Positions 45,144-52,780 of a stretch of 52,780 nucleotides of DNA are shown one piece after another. Numbering within the stretch: position 1 is the stretch's first letter; each line of letters begins with the position of its first letter. Source of the DNA: Anaerosalibacter bizertensis (GTDB lineage: Bacteria > Bacillota > Clostridia > Tissierellales > Sporanaerobacteraceae); contig NZ_VULR01000016.1 of assembly GCF_009696605.1 (NCBI RefSeq), forward strand, positions 1 through 52,780. The letters are read 5' to 3'. A program made the position numbers and the translations under genes. The notes under the pieces were generated by a model. It saw only the letters and a list, made by a program, of their open reading frames with translations. It searched no databases and had not been told where the DNA came from.

Positions 45144-46272
45144 CCATTACTTCCATTAAAACTACTGCAAGATCATCATCTTGAGTGCCCCAATTAAATT
45201 TATTAACTTCTCCTTCTAATCTCTTTATTACATTTGTCGTTCCCTTTTCTATTACTTCTATTACTCCTTCTATACCAAACTCTTTTTTAGATTTATTTTG
45301 AATCTCTGTAATACCATCTGTATAAAAAAGAATCTCATCACCTTTATTTAACTTTATAGAGTCTTCCTTATATTTTATCTCATTAAATATATAAGAAATA
45401 GGAAATCCTCTAACCTTAAGAAGCTTTATCTCTTCTCCATTAAATAATATTGGTACACAGTTATGTCCAGCATTAGAATATCTAAACTCATTAGTTTCAG
45501 TATTCATAACGCCATAAAACATAGTAAAATATTTATCATCATCCAAATCTAAGTCTATAAATCTTTTATGAAGTTCAGTAAGAGCTTTTGAAGGACTTTT
45601 AATTTCTTCTTTTATAGCTCTCATAGTTTGCCTTACAAACATAGTCATCATAGAAGCCGTAATACCATGACCTACTACATCTGATATATATATACCAATA
45701 TGTTGATCATCAATATAAAAGATATCAAACATATCTCCACTTAACATTTCGCATGGCTTGTATAAAAAATCTATTTTAACATTTTTATATATGCCTCTTT
45801 GAGGAAGTATTTTTCTTTGAAGAGTTTTAGCAAAACCTAAATCTTTACTCATTTTTTTATTTTTTTGTTTTATTTCCCTCTCCAATTTTCTCTCTCTTGT
45901 AACATCTCTAAAAACTTCAACTGCTGCATATACATTGCCTTCAGAATCCGCTACAGGAGAACTTTTAACTGAAAAAATTCTATCTCCTACAATTTCTTCT
46001 TTTTGAACTATATCTCCAGTTGCAATACTTCTTTCTGTAATACAAAAAGTACATGGTCTAATTTTACCAATAGCTTCATAACATTTTCTTCCTTCTAAAT
46101 CTTGACCAAGACTTTCCTTCATAGTTTTATTTGCATATATAATGGTGCCTTCTTTGTCTATAACCCTTACCCAGTCGGCCATTCCTTCTAAAACATGATA
46201 ATTTAACATACTATAATTCTTATACTCTTTCATCTTTTCTTCGATGAAACTAAATTTTTCTTTATTTATCAT
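45139..46272 (-). CDS. PAS-domain PP2C (SpoIIE/RsbU-type) phosphatase
   Basis: This is a 377-residue signalling phosphatase. An N-terminal PAS domain (about 25-130) contains an unusual cysteine cluster, Cys64-x9-Cys74-x2-Cys77 (KCYEAIGKIRPCTFC). A short coiled coil (about 130-148) links it to the SpoIIE-type phosphatase domain (about 160-375), with GDMFDIFYIDD, ISDVVGHGITASM, FRYSNAGH, FYTDGITEIQN and the terminal TQDDDLAVVLM. Such proteins dephosphorylate anti-anti-sigma factors in stress or sporulation pathways; no partner gene is adjacent. Start ATG at 46270-46272, six bases after AGGTG. Confidence 0.93.
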   Translation of the reverse strand: MINKEKFSFIEEKMKEYKNYSMLNYHVLEGMADWVRVIDKEGTIIYANKTMKESLGQDLEGRKCYEAIGKIRPCTFCITERSIATGDIVQKEEIVGDRIFSVKSSPVADSEGNVYAAVEVFRDVTRERKLEREIKQKNKKMSKDLGFAKTLQRKILPQRGIYKNVKIDFLYKPCEMLSGDMFDIFYIDDQHIGIYISDVVGHGITASMMTMFVRQTMRAIKEEIKSPSKALTELHKRFIDLDLDDDKYFTMFYGVMNTETNEFRYSNAGHNCVPILFNGEEIKLLKVRGFPISYIFNEIKYKEDSIKLNKGDEILFYTDGITEIQNKSKKEFGIEGVIEVIEKGTTNVIKRLEGEVNKFNWGTQDDDLAVVLMEVME

Positions 46273-46360
46273 ATTTCTCACCTATATTTTTCAAATTAAA
46301 CACCTTATACCTATCATATCATAGCTTATAATTAAAAAAAAGCTTTATTTAAAATGGCTA

Positions 46361-46393
46361 AAGAACATCTATCCTAAAAGAATAGATGCTCTT
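46361..46393 (-). terminator. Probable terminator after the LysE gene
   Basis: A 12-bp stem (AAGAACATCTAT with ATAGATGCTCTT, one G-U) lies 74 bases beyond the lysE stop. A run of eight T follows about 20 bases later on the minus strand. The fit is moderate. Confidence 0.5.
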
Positions 46394-46466
46394 ATATCTA
46401 TTTAATAACTAAATTATATGCTATATTTAAAAAACTCTAATTGAATATATATTTTTGTGAAAATAT

Positions 46467-47078
46467 TTACATAAAAGTTCTAATAAATGAATAACCTAAT
46501 TTAGCACCAAAAAATATAATTATTATGCCACATACAATGTTTATCCATTTTATAATATTGTTATTAAATTTCTCATGGAATATTGACACAATAGTAGAAA
46601 GTGATGTAAACCAAATAAATGAGGCTAAGCAAAATCCCATTATAAAGTATTTACTAAACCCTTCAGGAATAGAAGCATTATATGCCCCTAAAAGTATTGA
46701 ACCATCCACTAATGCTTGAGGATTTAACCAGGTAACAACAAAACAATCAACTATTATTCTAATTAAAGGCTTTTCAGTATCAACATCATTTGATATTTTG
46801 GGAGAAGATTTTAATAAACTAATCCCTATGTAAATAACTATTATACTACCAAGCAACATAATTATTCCTTGTAATATAGGGACTTTTTTTAGTAATGCTC
46901 CTATACCAAAAAAACATGCTAAAGCTAAAGAAATGTCAAAAAATATAGTAACAAATGCAACTTGATAAGCTTTAGACCTGCTTTCTCTTAAAGCTGAATT
47001 GATAACATAAAGATTTTGCATACCAAGAGGTGCTACATAACCAAGACCTAACATTAAACCTTGTAGTAAATACTTCAT
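46467..47078 (-). CDS. LysE/ArgO-type amino acid exporter
   Basis: This 203-residue membrane protein has six hydrophobic segments. The conserved N-terminal VAPLGMQNLYVINSALR and the central TWLNPQALVDGSILLGA segment match the LysE superfamily of basic amino acid exporters (LysE, ArgO/YggA). The exported substrate is probably lysine or arginine, inferred from the family. ATG after GGGGG. No LysG-type regulator lies next to it. Confidence 0.9.
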   Translation of the reverse strand: MKYLLQGLMLGLGYVAPLGMQNLYVINSALRESRSKAYQVAFVTIFFDISLALACFFGIGALLKKVPILQGIIMLLGSIIVIYIGISLLKSSPKISNDVDTEKPLIRIIVDCFVVTWLNPQALVDGSILLGAYNASIPEGFSKYFIMGFCLASFIWFTSLSTIVSIFHEKFNNNIIKWINIVCGIIIIFFGAKLGYSFIRTFM

Positions 47079-47204
47079 AATAAATCCCCCTTATAATATA
47101 GTTTTAAAATCGCATTTTATTATTGTTATAAATATTGCAATGTTTATGCCACTTTCTAATATATCTTAAAGAGTGAAATTCCAACAAACTCAAGAATAAA
47201 ACAA

Positions 47205-47239
47205 AAAAAGCTGAAAAAACATGCCTGTTTTTCAGCTTT
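47205..47239 (-). terminator. Terminator after the PduO-type gene
   Basis: The stem AAAGCTGAAAAACA/TGTTTTTTCAGCTTT (one bulged A) ends in seven T on the minus strand. It lies about 86 bases after the stop at 47326. The intervening sequence shows no gene. Confidence 0.8.
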
Positions 47240-47325
47240 CCCGCCTATTTTTAAGCAGTAATTTGTATTTTCTTAAAATTTACATGAATATCTTCAATAT
47301 ACTTTATTTCCATATATAATATTTA

Positions 47326-47859
47326 TTATTTGTTGCTAAAATTTACTTTTTCCTCTCTTTCTTCTGATGCTCTAGCTAATGCGTATATAAGATCTGCCAG
47401 CCTATTTACATATTTTATTACAATAGGATTTATATCTGCACTATTTGACAATGTAATAATTCTTCTTTCTGCTCTTCTACATATAGTTCTAGATACATGT
47501 AAATAAGCAGAACCCTTTCCAGAACCAGGTATTATAAATCCTGTAGGTTTACTTACTTTTGCCATATATTCGTCAATTTTTTCTTCTAAAAATCTTATAT
47601 CCTTTTCTTCTATACTATATGGAAGCTTAGTTATATCTTCTGTTGCAAGAGTTGCTGCTACTGTAAATAACTTATTTTGTATTTCAGTAATTAGGTCATA
47701 CATTTCCTCATCATCAACATAATTTTTAGCTAGACCTAAAGAAGCTACTAATTCATCAACAGTACCGTAGCTTTCAACTCTAATAGAATCCTTGGAAACT
47801 CTCTTATTATCAAATAAACTAGTCTTTCCTTTATCTCCAGTCTTTGTATATATATTCAT
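47326..47859 (-). CDS. Cob(I)alamin adenosyltransferase, PduO type
   Basis: This 177-residue enzyme converts cob(I)alamin and ATP to adenosylcobalamin. Signature segments are IYTKTGDKGKTSLFDNKRVSKDSIRVESYGTVDELVASLG near the N-terminus and FIIPGSGKGSAYLHVSRTICRRAERR in the C-terminal helix bundle. The ATG at 47857-47859 follows GGGAGG by seven bases. It can supply the cofactor for the methylmalonyl-CoA mutase encoded 32 kb away; the functional link is inference. Confidence 0.95.
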   Translation of the reverse strand: MNIYTKTGDKGKTSLFDNKRVSKDSIRVESYGTVDELVASLGLAKNYVDDEEMYDLITEIQNKLFTVAATLATEDITKLPYSIEEKDIRFLEEKIDEYMAKVSKPTGFIIPGSGKGSAYLHVSRTICRRAERRIITLSNSADINPIVIKYVNRLADLIYALARASEEREEKVNFSNK

Positions 47860-47957
47860 ATATATTCCTCCCAAAATAAAAATTCTTTATTATATATATA
47901 CTCGATTTCTAAAAAATCAAACCTTTCTGGTAAAATAAAAATATTAATTTAAATAAA

Positions 47958-49094
47958 TTATTTTCTAGGAGGTCTTGGACCATAGTATTGATAATAATCT
48001 ACTCTTATTCTTCCATTAAACAGTTTTCTTCTTCTGTCAGCTTTCTTCCCATAAAGTTTTTCAAATCCAGTATTAGATGTCAAAATATAAATAGACCAAG
48101 TATCAAGTTTGTTGAATTTTTTCCCAATTTCTCTGTATAATTTTTCTACCTCTTTTTTTTCACCTATTCTCTCTCCATAAGGTGGATTTGATATTATTAC
48201 ACCATATTCATCATTTAATTTTAAGTTTAAAACATCTTCAGTTTTAAACTCTATACAATCATCTACCCCTATTTCAAATGCATTTTCTTCAGCAATTTTG
48301 GCTGCCTTTTTATCTATATCTGAAGCTATAATCTTTAAATCTCTATCCTGTATTATTGCTTTTCTAGCAGAAATTCTCTCATCTTTCCAATATTCTTTCT
48401 TCACTCTAGGCCATTCTTCGGAAACAAAATTTCTTTGAATACCTGGTGCAATATTTTTGCCTATCATAGCTGCCTCTATAGCAATCGTTCCAGATCCACA
48501 GAAAGGGTCTACTAAAACTCTTTCATGATTCCAAAAACTTAATTGAACTAATGCCGCTGCTAAAGTCTCTTTAATAGGTGCCTCTACACTTTCTAATCTA
48601 TAACCTCTTTTATGTAATCCCTCTCCACTAGTATCTATAGTTAGTGTAGCAATATCTTTTAAGATAGATACTTGAATTGTAAATTTAGCTCCTGTTTCCT
48701 TAAACCATTCTGTATTATACTTTGTTTTAAGCTTTTCAACCACTGCTTTTTTAACAATAGATTGACAATCTGGTACACTCATTAATTTTGAATCTACAGC
48801 TTTTCCTACAACCGTAAACTCCCCATCTTCTGTTATCCAATCTTCCCATGGAAGGGCTTTTGTTTTTTCAAACAACTCTTCAAAAGAAGTTGCTTTAAAT
48901 TCTCCCATCTTTAAAAGTACTCTATCAGCTGTTCTCAGCCAAATATTTGCTTTTGGAATAGCTTTTTCATCGCATTTAAAAGTTACTTTTCCATTTTCTA
49001 CTTCTATATCTTCATATCCTAAAGCTAAAACCTCTCTTTTAACTACAGACTCCAATCCAAAAGTAGATGTAGCTATTAGTTCTATTTGCTCCAT
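47958..49094 (-). CDS. THUMP-domain RNA N2-guanosine methyltransferase (RlmL/YpsC type)
   Basis: This 378-residue SAM-dependent methyltransferase acts on 23S rRNA (family members make m2G). The N-terminal THUMP domain spans about 45-160 (KANIWLRTADRVLLKMGEF). The Rossmann methyltransferase half has DPFCGSGTIAIEAA, IASDIDKKAA and the catalytic SNPPYGERIG. The C-terminus RRRKLFNGRIRVDYYQY is typical. ATG after AAGGAGAG. The exact target nucleotide is not proven here. Confidence 0.93.
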   Translation of the reverse strand: MEQIELIATSTFGLESVVKREVLALGYEDIEVENGKVTFKCDEKAIPKANIWLRTADRVLLKMGEFKATSFEELFEKTKALPWEDWITEDGEFTVVGKAVDSKLMSVPDCQSIVKKAVVEKLKTKYNTEWFKETGAKFTIQVSILKDIATLTIDTSGEGLHKRGYRLESVEAPIKETLAAALVQLSFWNHERVLVDPFCGSGTIAIEAAMIGKNIAPGIQRNFVSEEWPRVKKEYWKDERISARKAIIQDRDLKIIASDIDKKAAKIAEENAFEIGVDDCIEFKTEDVLNLKLNDEYGVIISNPPYGERIGEKKEVEKLYREIGKKFNKLDTWSIYILTSNTGFEKLYGKKADRRRKLFNGRIRVDYYQYYGPRPPRK

Positions 49095-49263
49095 TTTATC
49101 TCTCCTTTGATATTTGTCTAAACAATATTATACTCTAATTTTTAAATAATTACTTTAATTTCTTTATTTTATGTGTATTTTTTAAACAACTTGGGTATAT
49201 ATTTTACCAGATAGGAAATAAACCCTTATGGGAATTTAAAAATATTTAAGGAGGAATATTATT

Positions 49264-49641
49264 ATGAAAAGTTTAGGAACAATGTTACAAAGTGGAGATT
49301 GGAAAGGTGAAAAACACGTACCTGTTATTCATGCCCCAGAAAAAGTTAAAAAAGGTGAAGAATTTGAAATAAAAACACTTGTTGGAGAAGAAATAGCTCA
49401 TCCAAATACTTTAGAACATCACATTGCATGGATTAAAGTATTTTATCATCCAGAAGGAAGTAAATTTCCTATTGAAATAGGAAACTATGATTTTTCAGCA
49501 CATGGTGAAAGCGAAATATACACTGAACCTTATGTATCTTTTAAATTTAAAGTTGATAAACCTGGAACAATACATACCATGAGCTATTGCAATATTCATG
49601 GTCTTTGGGAAAATAGTGTTGAACTAGTTGTAGAGGACTAA
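49264..49641 (+). CDS. Superoxide reductase (neelaredoxin type)
   Basis: This 125-residue cytoplasmic enzyme reduces superoxide to hydrogen peroxide without making oxygen, a defence typical of anaerobes. The single mononuclear iron centre is visible as Glu16/His18, His46, His52, Cys109 and His112 (EKHVPVI, HPNTLEHHIAW, SYCNIHGLWENS). There is no N-terminal desulforedoxin Cys4 domain, so it is the one-iron class. ATG after AAGGAGG. It diverges from the methyltransferase gene; no clear PerR box was seen. Confidence 0.96.
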   Translation: MKSLGTMLQSGDWKGEKHVPVIHAPEKVKKGEEFEIKTLVGEEIAHPNTLEHHIAWIKVFYHPEGSKFPIEIGNYDFSAHGESEIYTEPYVSFKFKVDKPGTIHTMSYCNIHGLWENSVELVVED

Positions 49642-49660
49642 TTAGTCCTCTTTTCTTTTT
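49632..49660 (+). terminator. Terminator after superoxide reductase
   Basis: The 10-bp perfect stem AGAGGACTAA/TTAGTCCTCT includes the stop codon and runs into TTTTCTTTTT. Confidence 0.88.
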
Positions 49661-49664
49661 CCCC

Positions 49665-49694
49665 TTGACAAATACATATAACATATAATATTAT
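49665..49694 (+). promoter_or_regulatory. tyrS promoter
   Basis: Perfect -35 TTGACA (49665-49670) and -10 TATTAT (49689-49694) with an 18-base spacer. Another TATAAT at 49684 would be too close. It reads into the T-box leader. Confidence 0.65.
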
Positions 49695-49724
49695 ATATCA
49701 TAAACTATAAAATACATATTGAGA

Positions 49725-49940
49725 TAAAACAATGAAAGATTCAGTAGCTATTTATGGTTAAAGGACAGAGAATAGACTATTGGTGAGAAGTCTATAACCT
49801 ATAAAGAAGCGAATTACAATCTGGAGTTTCAATGGGAGACCATTGCGTTTATCATACGATAAAATGATTAGAGGCTATATGCAAATTAAGGTGGTACCAC
49901 GGGTGTTTTCTCGTCCTTTGAGGAGAAAAACACCCTTTTT
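49725..49940 (+). promoter_or_regulatory. T-box leader controlling tyrS (Tyr specifier)
   Basis: The leader has the T-box itself, AAGGTGGTACCAC (49888-49900). A following terminator stem (GGGTGTTTTCTC pairing with GAGAAAAACACCC, 49901-49935) runs into five T. In Stem I the specifier is TAC (tyrosine) at 49815-49817, in the context GAATTACAATC. The TGGT of the T-box fits a tRNA with discriminator A, as tRNA-Tyr has. Uncharged tRNA-Tyr would stabilise the antiterminator and switch tyrS on. Confidence 0.93.
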
Positions 49941-49985
49941 ATTTGTATAAAAAATCATTAATATAAATTTCAAGGAGGGTAAAAA

Positions 49986-51212
49986 ATGGAAAATGTGTTT
50001 GATATCCTGAAAGAAAGAGGATATATTGATCAAGCAACATATGAAGATGAACTTAAAGAATTATTAGGTAAGGAACCTATAAATTTTTATATTGGATTTG
50101 ATGCTACAGCTGATAGTTTAACTCTTGGACATTTTGTTCAAATAATGGTAATGAAACATATGCAAAATGCTGGACATAGACCTATAGCTCTACTAGGTGG
50201 AGGCACAACTATGGTTGGAGACCCTAGCGGAAAATCTGATATGAGAAAAATGATGACTAAGGAACAAATCGATTATAACGCAAAGAGATTTGAAGAACAA
50301 CTTTCAAGATTTATCGACTTTGATGATAATAAAGCAATGGTTGTTAATAATGCTGATTGGTTATTAGATTTAAACTTCTTAGAATTTATGAGGGAAATTG
50401 GTGTACATTTCTCTGTAAATAGAATGCTTTCCTTTGATTGTTATAAAAACAGATTAGATAAAGGATTAACTTTCTTTGAATTTAGCTATATGTTAATGCA
50501 ATCCTATGACTATTTAAAACTATATAGAGAACATAATTGTCGTCTTCAAGTTGGAGGTAGTGACCAATGGTCAAATATTTTAAGTGGATATGAATTAGTT
50601 AGAAAATTAGAAAATGCTAAAGTATATGCTATGACATTTAAACTTCTAACTACTGCCGCTGGTACTAAAATGGGTAAAACAGAAGCAGGTACTATCTGGT
50701 TAGATCCAGAAAAAACCCCACCATATGAACTATATCAATATCTAAGAAATGTAGACGATAGGGACGTAGAAAACTTCCTAGCAGTCTTAACTTTCTTGCC
50801 TATGGAAGAAGTAAGAAAACTAGGAGCTCTAGAAGGAGCAGAAATCAACAAAGGGAAAGAAGTTCTAGCTTTTGAAGTAACTAAAATGGTTCACGGAGAA
50901 GAAGAAGCCTTAAAAGCTCAAAAAGCTGCTAAATCTTTATTTGAAGGTGGAATAAAATCTGATTCCATACCTACTACGGAAATTTCTAAATCAGAACTAG
51001 AAAAAGGAATAGGAATACTAAATCTATTGACAGAAGTAGGCCTTACTAAATCTAACGGAGAAGCAAGACGTTTAATCAAGCAAGGTGGATTATATATGGA
51101 AGATAAAAGACTTAGTGATCCAAATAAAATAATAAATATTGAAGACTTTACTGACAATAAATTACTACTAAGGAAAGGAAAGAAAGTTTATCATCAGGTA
51201 AAACTTGTTTAG
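49986..51212 (+). CDS. tyrS: Tyrosyl-tRNA synthetase
   Basis: This 408-residue class I synthetase charges tRNA-Tyr. Visible are the [18 protein letters not shown] segment with its HIGH-type HF signature, [11 protein letters not shown] for tyrosine binding, the KMSKS variant KMGKT (about 228-232), and a C-terminal S4 domain ([20 protein letters not shown]). ATG after AAGGAGGG. Controlled by the T-box upstream. Confidence 0.98.
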   Translation: MENVFDILKERGYIDQATYEDELKELLGKEPINFYIGFDATADSLTLGHFVQIMVMKHMQNAGHRPIALLGGGTTMVGDPSGKSDMRKMMTKEQIDYNAKRFEEQLSRFIDFDDNKAMVVNNADWLLDLNFLEFMREIGVHFSVNRMLSFDCYKNRLDKGLTFFEFSYMLMQSYDYLKLYREHNCRLQVGGSDQWSNILSGYELVRKLENAKVYAMTFKLLTTAAGTKMGKTEAGTIWLDPEKTPPYELYQYLRNVDDRDVENFLAVLTFLPMEEVRKLGALEGAEINKGKEVLAFEVTKMVHGEEEALKAQKAAKSLFEGGIKSDSIPTTEISKSELEKGIGILNLLTEVGLTKSNGEARRLIKQGGLYMEDKRLSDPNKIINIEDFTDNKLLLRKGKKVYHQVKLV

Positions 51213-51235
51213 TCCTGTAAATACTCTTAAACATA

Positions 51236-51270
51236 AAAGTTCTGCAAAAATTTGCAGGACTTTTTATTTT
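51236..51270 (+). terminator. Terminator after tyrS
   Basis: A 13-bp stem AAAGTTCTGCAAA/TTTGCAGGACTTT (one G-U, loop AA) is followed by a T run. Confidence 0.88.
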
Positions 51271-51413
51271 TTTCCCATATTTCTTCCATATGGCTTATTA
51301 CCCATATTTTAAGGGTTTATCTTGAAAAAACTTAATGTTATACTCTTAAAAAATCATTCTTTAGAAAGGAGGAGTGGAAAAGAATTTTTTAAAATAAAGG
51401 GAGGAAATATAAA

Positions 51414-52115
51414 ATGAGAAAAAATATTAAAAAGTATTTACTATCATTGTCCATTGCTGCATTTCTATTTTCACCAATAAGTTTAGCTCATGCAGCAAAT
51501 TATACCACTATAAAATACTATCCTAGAACCAGATATCAGTATAAAATAAACGAAGATTGGAATAACTACTTAATAACCTATATTCCAAGATACAAATATA
51601 ACAACACTACTGAACAAAATAAAGTTATAACCGAAAAAGAAAGCATTACTAAACCTACAAAAAATGTAGTAGAGAAAAATACCCCTACTGAAAATAATAC
51701 ACAAAAAGAAGTTAATCAAAACATATCAACTAGTGCAAATGCTGAAGAATTAAAAGTTGTCGAACTAGTTAATATAGAGAGAAAAAAGGCAGGTTTGTCC
51801 CCACTATCTTATAATGAAGAGCTTTCTAAAGTAGCTCGCATAAAATCTCAAGATATGGCGGACAAAAACTATTTTAGCCATAACTCTCCTACTTATAAAG
51901 ACCCTTTCACTATGATGAAAAACTTTGGAATAAAATACGGACAAGCTGGTGAAAATATTGCTAAAGGATATTTAAGTGCTGAATCTGTAATGAATGGCTG
52001 GATGAATTCTTCAGGCCATCGTGCAAATATTTTAAATTCAAACTTCAAAAAAATTGGTGTAGGATACGTAAATAAAGGTGGTACTACCTACTGGACACAA
52101 ATGTTTACAGACTAA
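51414..52115 (+). CDS. Secreted CAP/SCP-domain protein (YkwD-like)
   Basis: This 233-residue exported protein has a Sec signal peptide (KKYLLSLSIAAFLF...AHA-A, cleavage near 27). A Tyr/Lys-rich N-terminal segment and a Thr/Asn-rich linker (about 60-110) follow, then the CAP domain (about 112-231). That domain shows VELVNIERKKAGLSPL, DMADKNYFSHNSP, GENIAKG and SSGHRANILNSNFKKIGVG. The conserved His and Glu of the CAP cavity are present. Biochemical role is unknown; relatives are spore- or wall-associated. Strong GGGAGG site. Confidence 0.92.
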   Translation: MRKNIKKYLLSLSIAAFLFSPISLAHAANYTTIKYYPRTRYQYKINEDWNNYLITYIPRYKYNNTTEQNKVITEKESITKPTKNVVEKNTPTENNTQKEVNQNISTSANAEELKVVELVNIERKKAGLSPLSYNEELSKVARIKSQDMADKNYFSHNSPTYKDPFTMMKNFGIKYGQAGENIAKGYLSAESVMNGWMNSSGHRANILNSNFKKIGVGYVNKGGTTYWTQMFTD

Positions 52116-52118
52116 TCC

Positions 52119-52146
52119 TTGACTATATGTGTATAAATGTTATAAT
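52119..52146 (+). promoter_or_regulatory. marR promoter
   Basis: -35 TTGACT (52119-52124), 16-base spacer, perfect -10 TATAAT (52141-52146). It is immediately followed by the double palindrome. Confidence 0.75.
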
Positions 52147-52185
52147 AGATAGTTAGAATTCTAATGATTAGAATTCTAACTATCT
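52147..52185. promoter_or_regulatory. Double palindromic operator at the marR promoter
   Basis: A perfect inverted repeat has 19-base arms around a single G. Inside it the 12-bp palindrome TTAGAATTCTAA occurs twice, 15 bases apart (52153-52164 and 52168-52179). It starts right after the -10 box, where a bound MarR dimer would block transcription. As RNA it would form a hairpin followed by TATTTTTATTT, so it could also end the CAP-gene transcript. Confidence 0.7.
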
Positions 52186-52206
52186 ATTTTTATTTGAGGT
52201 GATTTA

Positions 52207-52665
52207 ATGAATAATAAATCTGATTATGAAGATATAAGGCATAATTTAATTAAATTTATGTCCCTATTTCATAGATTATTTAGACCAACTTTTAAAAGGG
52301 AGACAGATGGAGAATATAAATGCAATAAAAATCAAATAAGAGCCATTATGATTATTGGAAGATCTGATAAAATCTCTCCCAGTGTATTATGCGAATATAT
52401 GGATATGGAAAAAGGGAGTATTACAACTTTAATTGACTCTATGGAAAAGATGGGTTTAGTATTTAGAGAAGATGATCCAAAAGATAAAAGAAAAATATGG
52501 ATCCAGTTAACTAATGAAGGCAAAGAATACTTTATAAAACAAGAAGAAAAATTTATATCTCAAATAGAGGAACTATTTAGTACAATACCAGAAAAAGAAG
52601 TTGATGAATTTAAACAAAGTCTAAAAACTATAGTGACAATATTGGATAAAATAAAGACCAGCTAA
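52207..52665 (+). CDS. MarR-family transcriptional regulator
   Basis: This 152-residue winged-helix dimer shows the MarR pattern: IRHNLIKFMSLFHRLF dimer helix, QIRAIMIIGRSDKISPSVLCEYMDMEKGSITTLIDSMEKMGLV as the DNA-reading helices, and the wing REDDPKDKRKIWIQLTNEG. The ligand is unknown. The double palindrome at its promoter suggests autoregulation. No target gene is visible before the window ends. ATG after GAGGTGATTTA. Confidence 0.93.
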   Translation: MNNKSDYEDIRHNLIKFMSLFHRLFRPTFKRETDGEYKCNKNQIRAIMIIGRSDKISPSVLCEYMDMEKGSITTLIDSMEKMGLVFREDDPKDKRKIWIQLTNEGKEYFIKQEEKFISQIEELFSTIPEKEVDEFKQSLKTIVTILDKIKTS

Positions 52666-52780
52666 TTAAAGTCAATAGATTTTAGCAAAATAATATTTAA
52701 TGTTTTTTGGAAAAATTAATAATAAAAAAATGCACACCTAATAAACCAATAATTATTGGCTTAAAAAACGAAACTGTTAT
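52666..52780. other. Window edge after marR
   Basis: The last 115 bases are AT-rich with a small palindrome CCAATAATTATTGG (52745-52758). It is probably the intergenic end of marR; no further gene can be supported. Confidence 0.4.

Noticed and set aside
52745-52758. CCAATAATTATTGG palindrome at the window end as an operator or terminator
   Set aside because: It is short, has no T run, and lies too close to the window edge to judge.

Overview
The window is an AT-rich stretch of a low-GC Gram-positive chromosome. Obligately anaerobic, spore-forming Firmicutes (Clostridia or Tissierellia-like) fit best. The evidence is the sporulation genes (spoIIE, spoVT, spoVG, yabP, yabQ, a SpoVB/YabM-type flippase), a superoxide reductase, a Na+-pumping biotin decarboxylase, crotonase-type fermentation genes with a Rex-like operator, and a T-box leader. 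The genus cannot be fixed from the 16S fragment present.

Layout. 1-~96 is the 5' end of a 16S rRNA gene on the minus strand, with two tandem consensus promoters upstream. 484-6760 (minus) holds two overlapping uracil-DNA glycosylases, lysS, greA, an unrecognised gene, dusB and coaX. 6783-15830 (minus) holds a pantothenate-type ECF S component, a P1-family peptidase, and an eight-gene methylmalonyl-CoA operon: mutase large and small subunits, MeaB, epimerase, and a four-subunit Na+-translocating methylmalonyl-CoA decarboxylase. 16218-38329 (minus) is a conserved Firmicutes housekeeping/sporulation block: ftsH, hpt, tilS, spoIIE, S1-domain protein, divIC, yabQ, yabP, rqcP, HU, mazG, yabM-like flippase, spoVT, prsA-like foldase, mfd, pth, prs, glmU, spoVG, purR. 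murC diverges from purR and converges on an LCP-family gene. 41132-49094 (minus) carries hbd-crt, dcd, pgi, a PAS-PP2C phosphatase, a LysE exporter, a PduO-type cobalamin adenosyltransferase and a THUMP RNA methyltransferase. 49264 to the end (plus) carries superoxide reductase, T-box-tyrS, a secreted CAP-domain protein and a MarR regulator.

How the genes work together. The order purR-spoVG-glmU-prs-pth-mfd-spoVT-yabM-yabN-rqcP-yabP-yabQ-divIC-yabR-spoIIE-tilS-hpt-ftsH-coaX-dusB-lysS-rrn closely follows Bacillus subtilis. The methylmalonyl-CoA operon, P1 peptidase and ECF gene sit between ftsH and coaX. The operon would convert succinyl-CoA to propionyl-CoA while exporting Na+. The adenosyltransferase at 47326 can supply its adenosylcobalamin, and PanT plus CoaX would feed CoA synthesis.

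The points most worth a second look are: a perfect in-frame 105-bp tandem duplication in the decarboxylase beta subunit; a family-4-like glycosylase with no cysteines next to its Fe-S-type paralogue; a structured leader before the ECF gene; a frameshift-like disruption at the start of the unrecognised gene; a Rex-type operator at crt-hbd; a double palindrome at the marR promoter; and a 21-bp-spacer promoter with Spo0A-like boxes before spoIIE. No CRISPR array, transposase, prophage or tRNA gene was seen.
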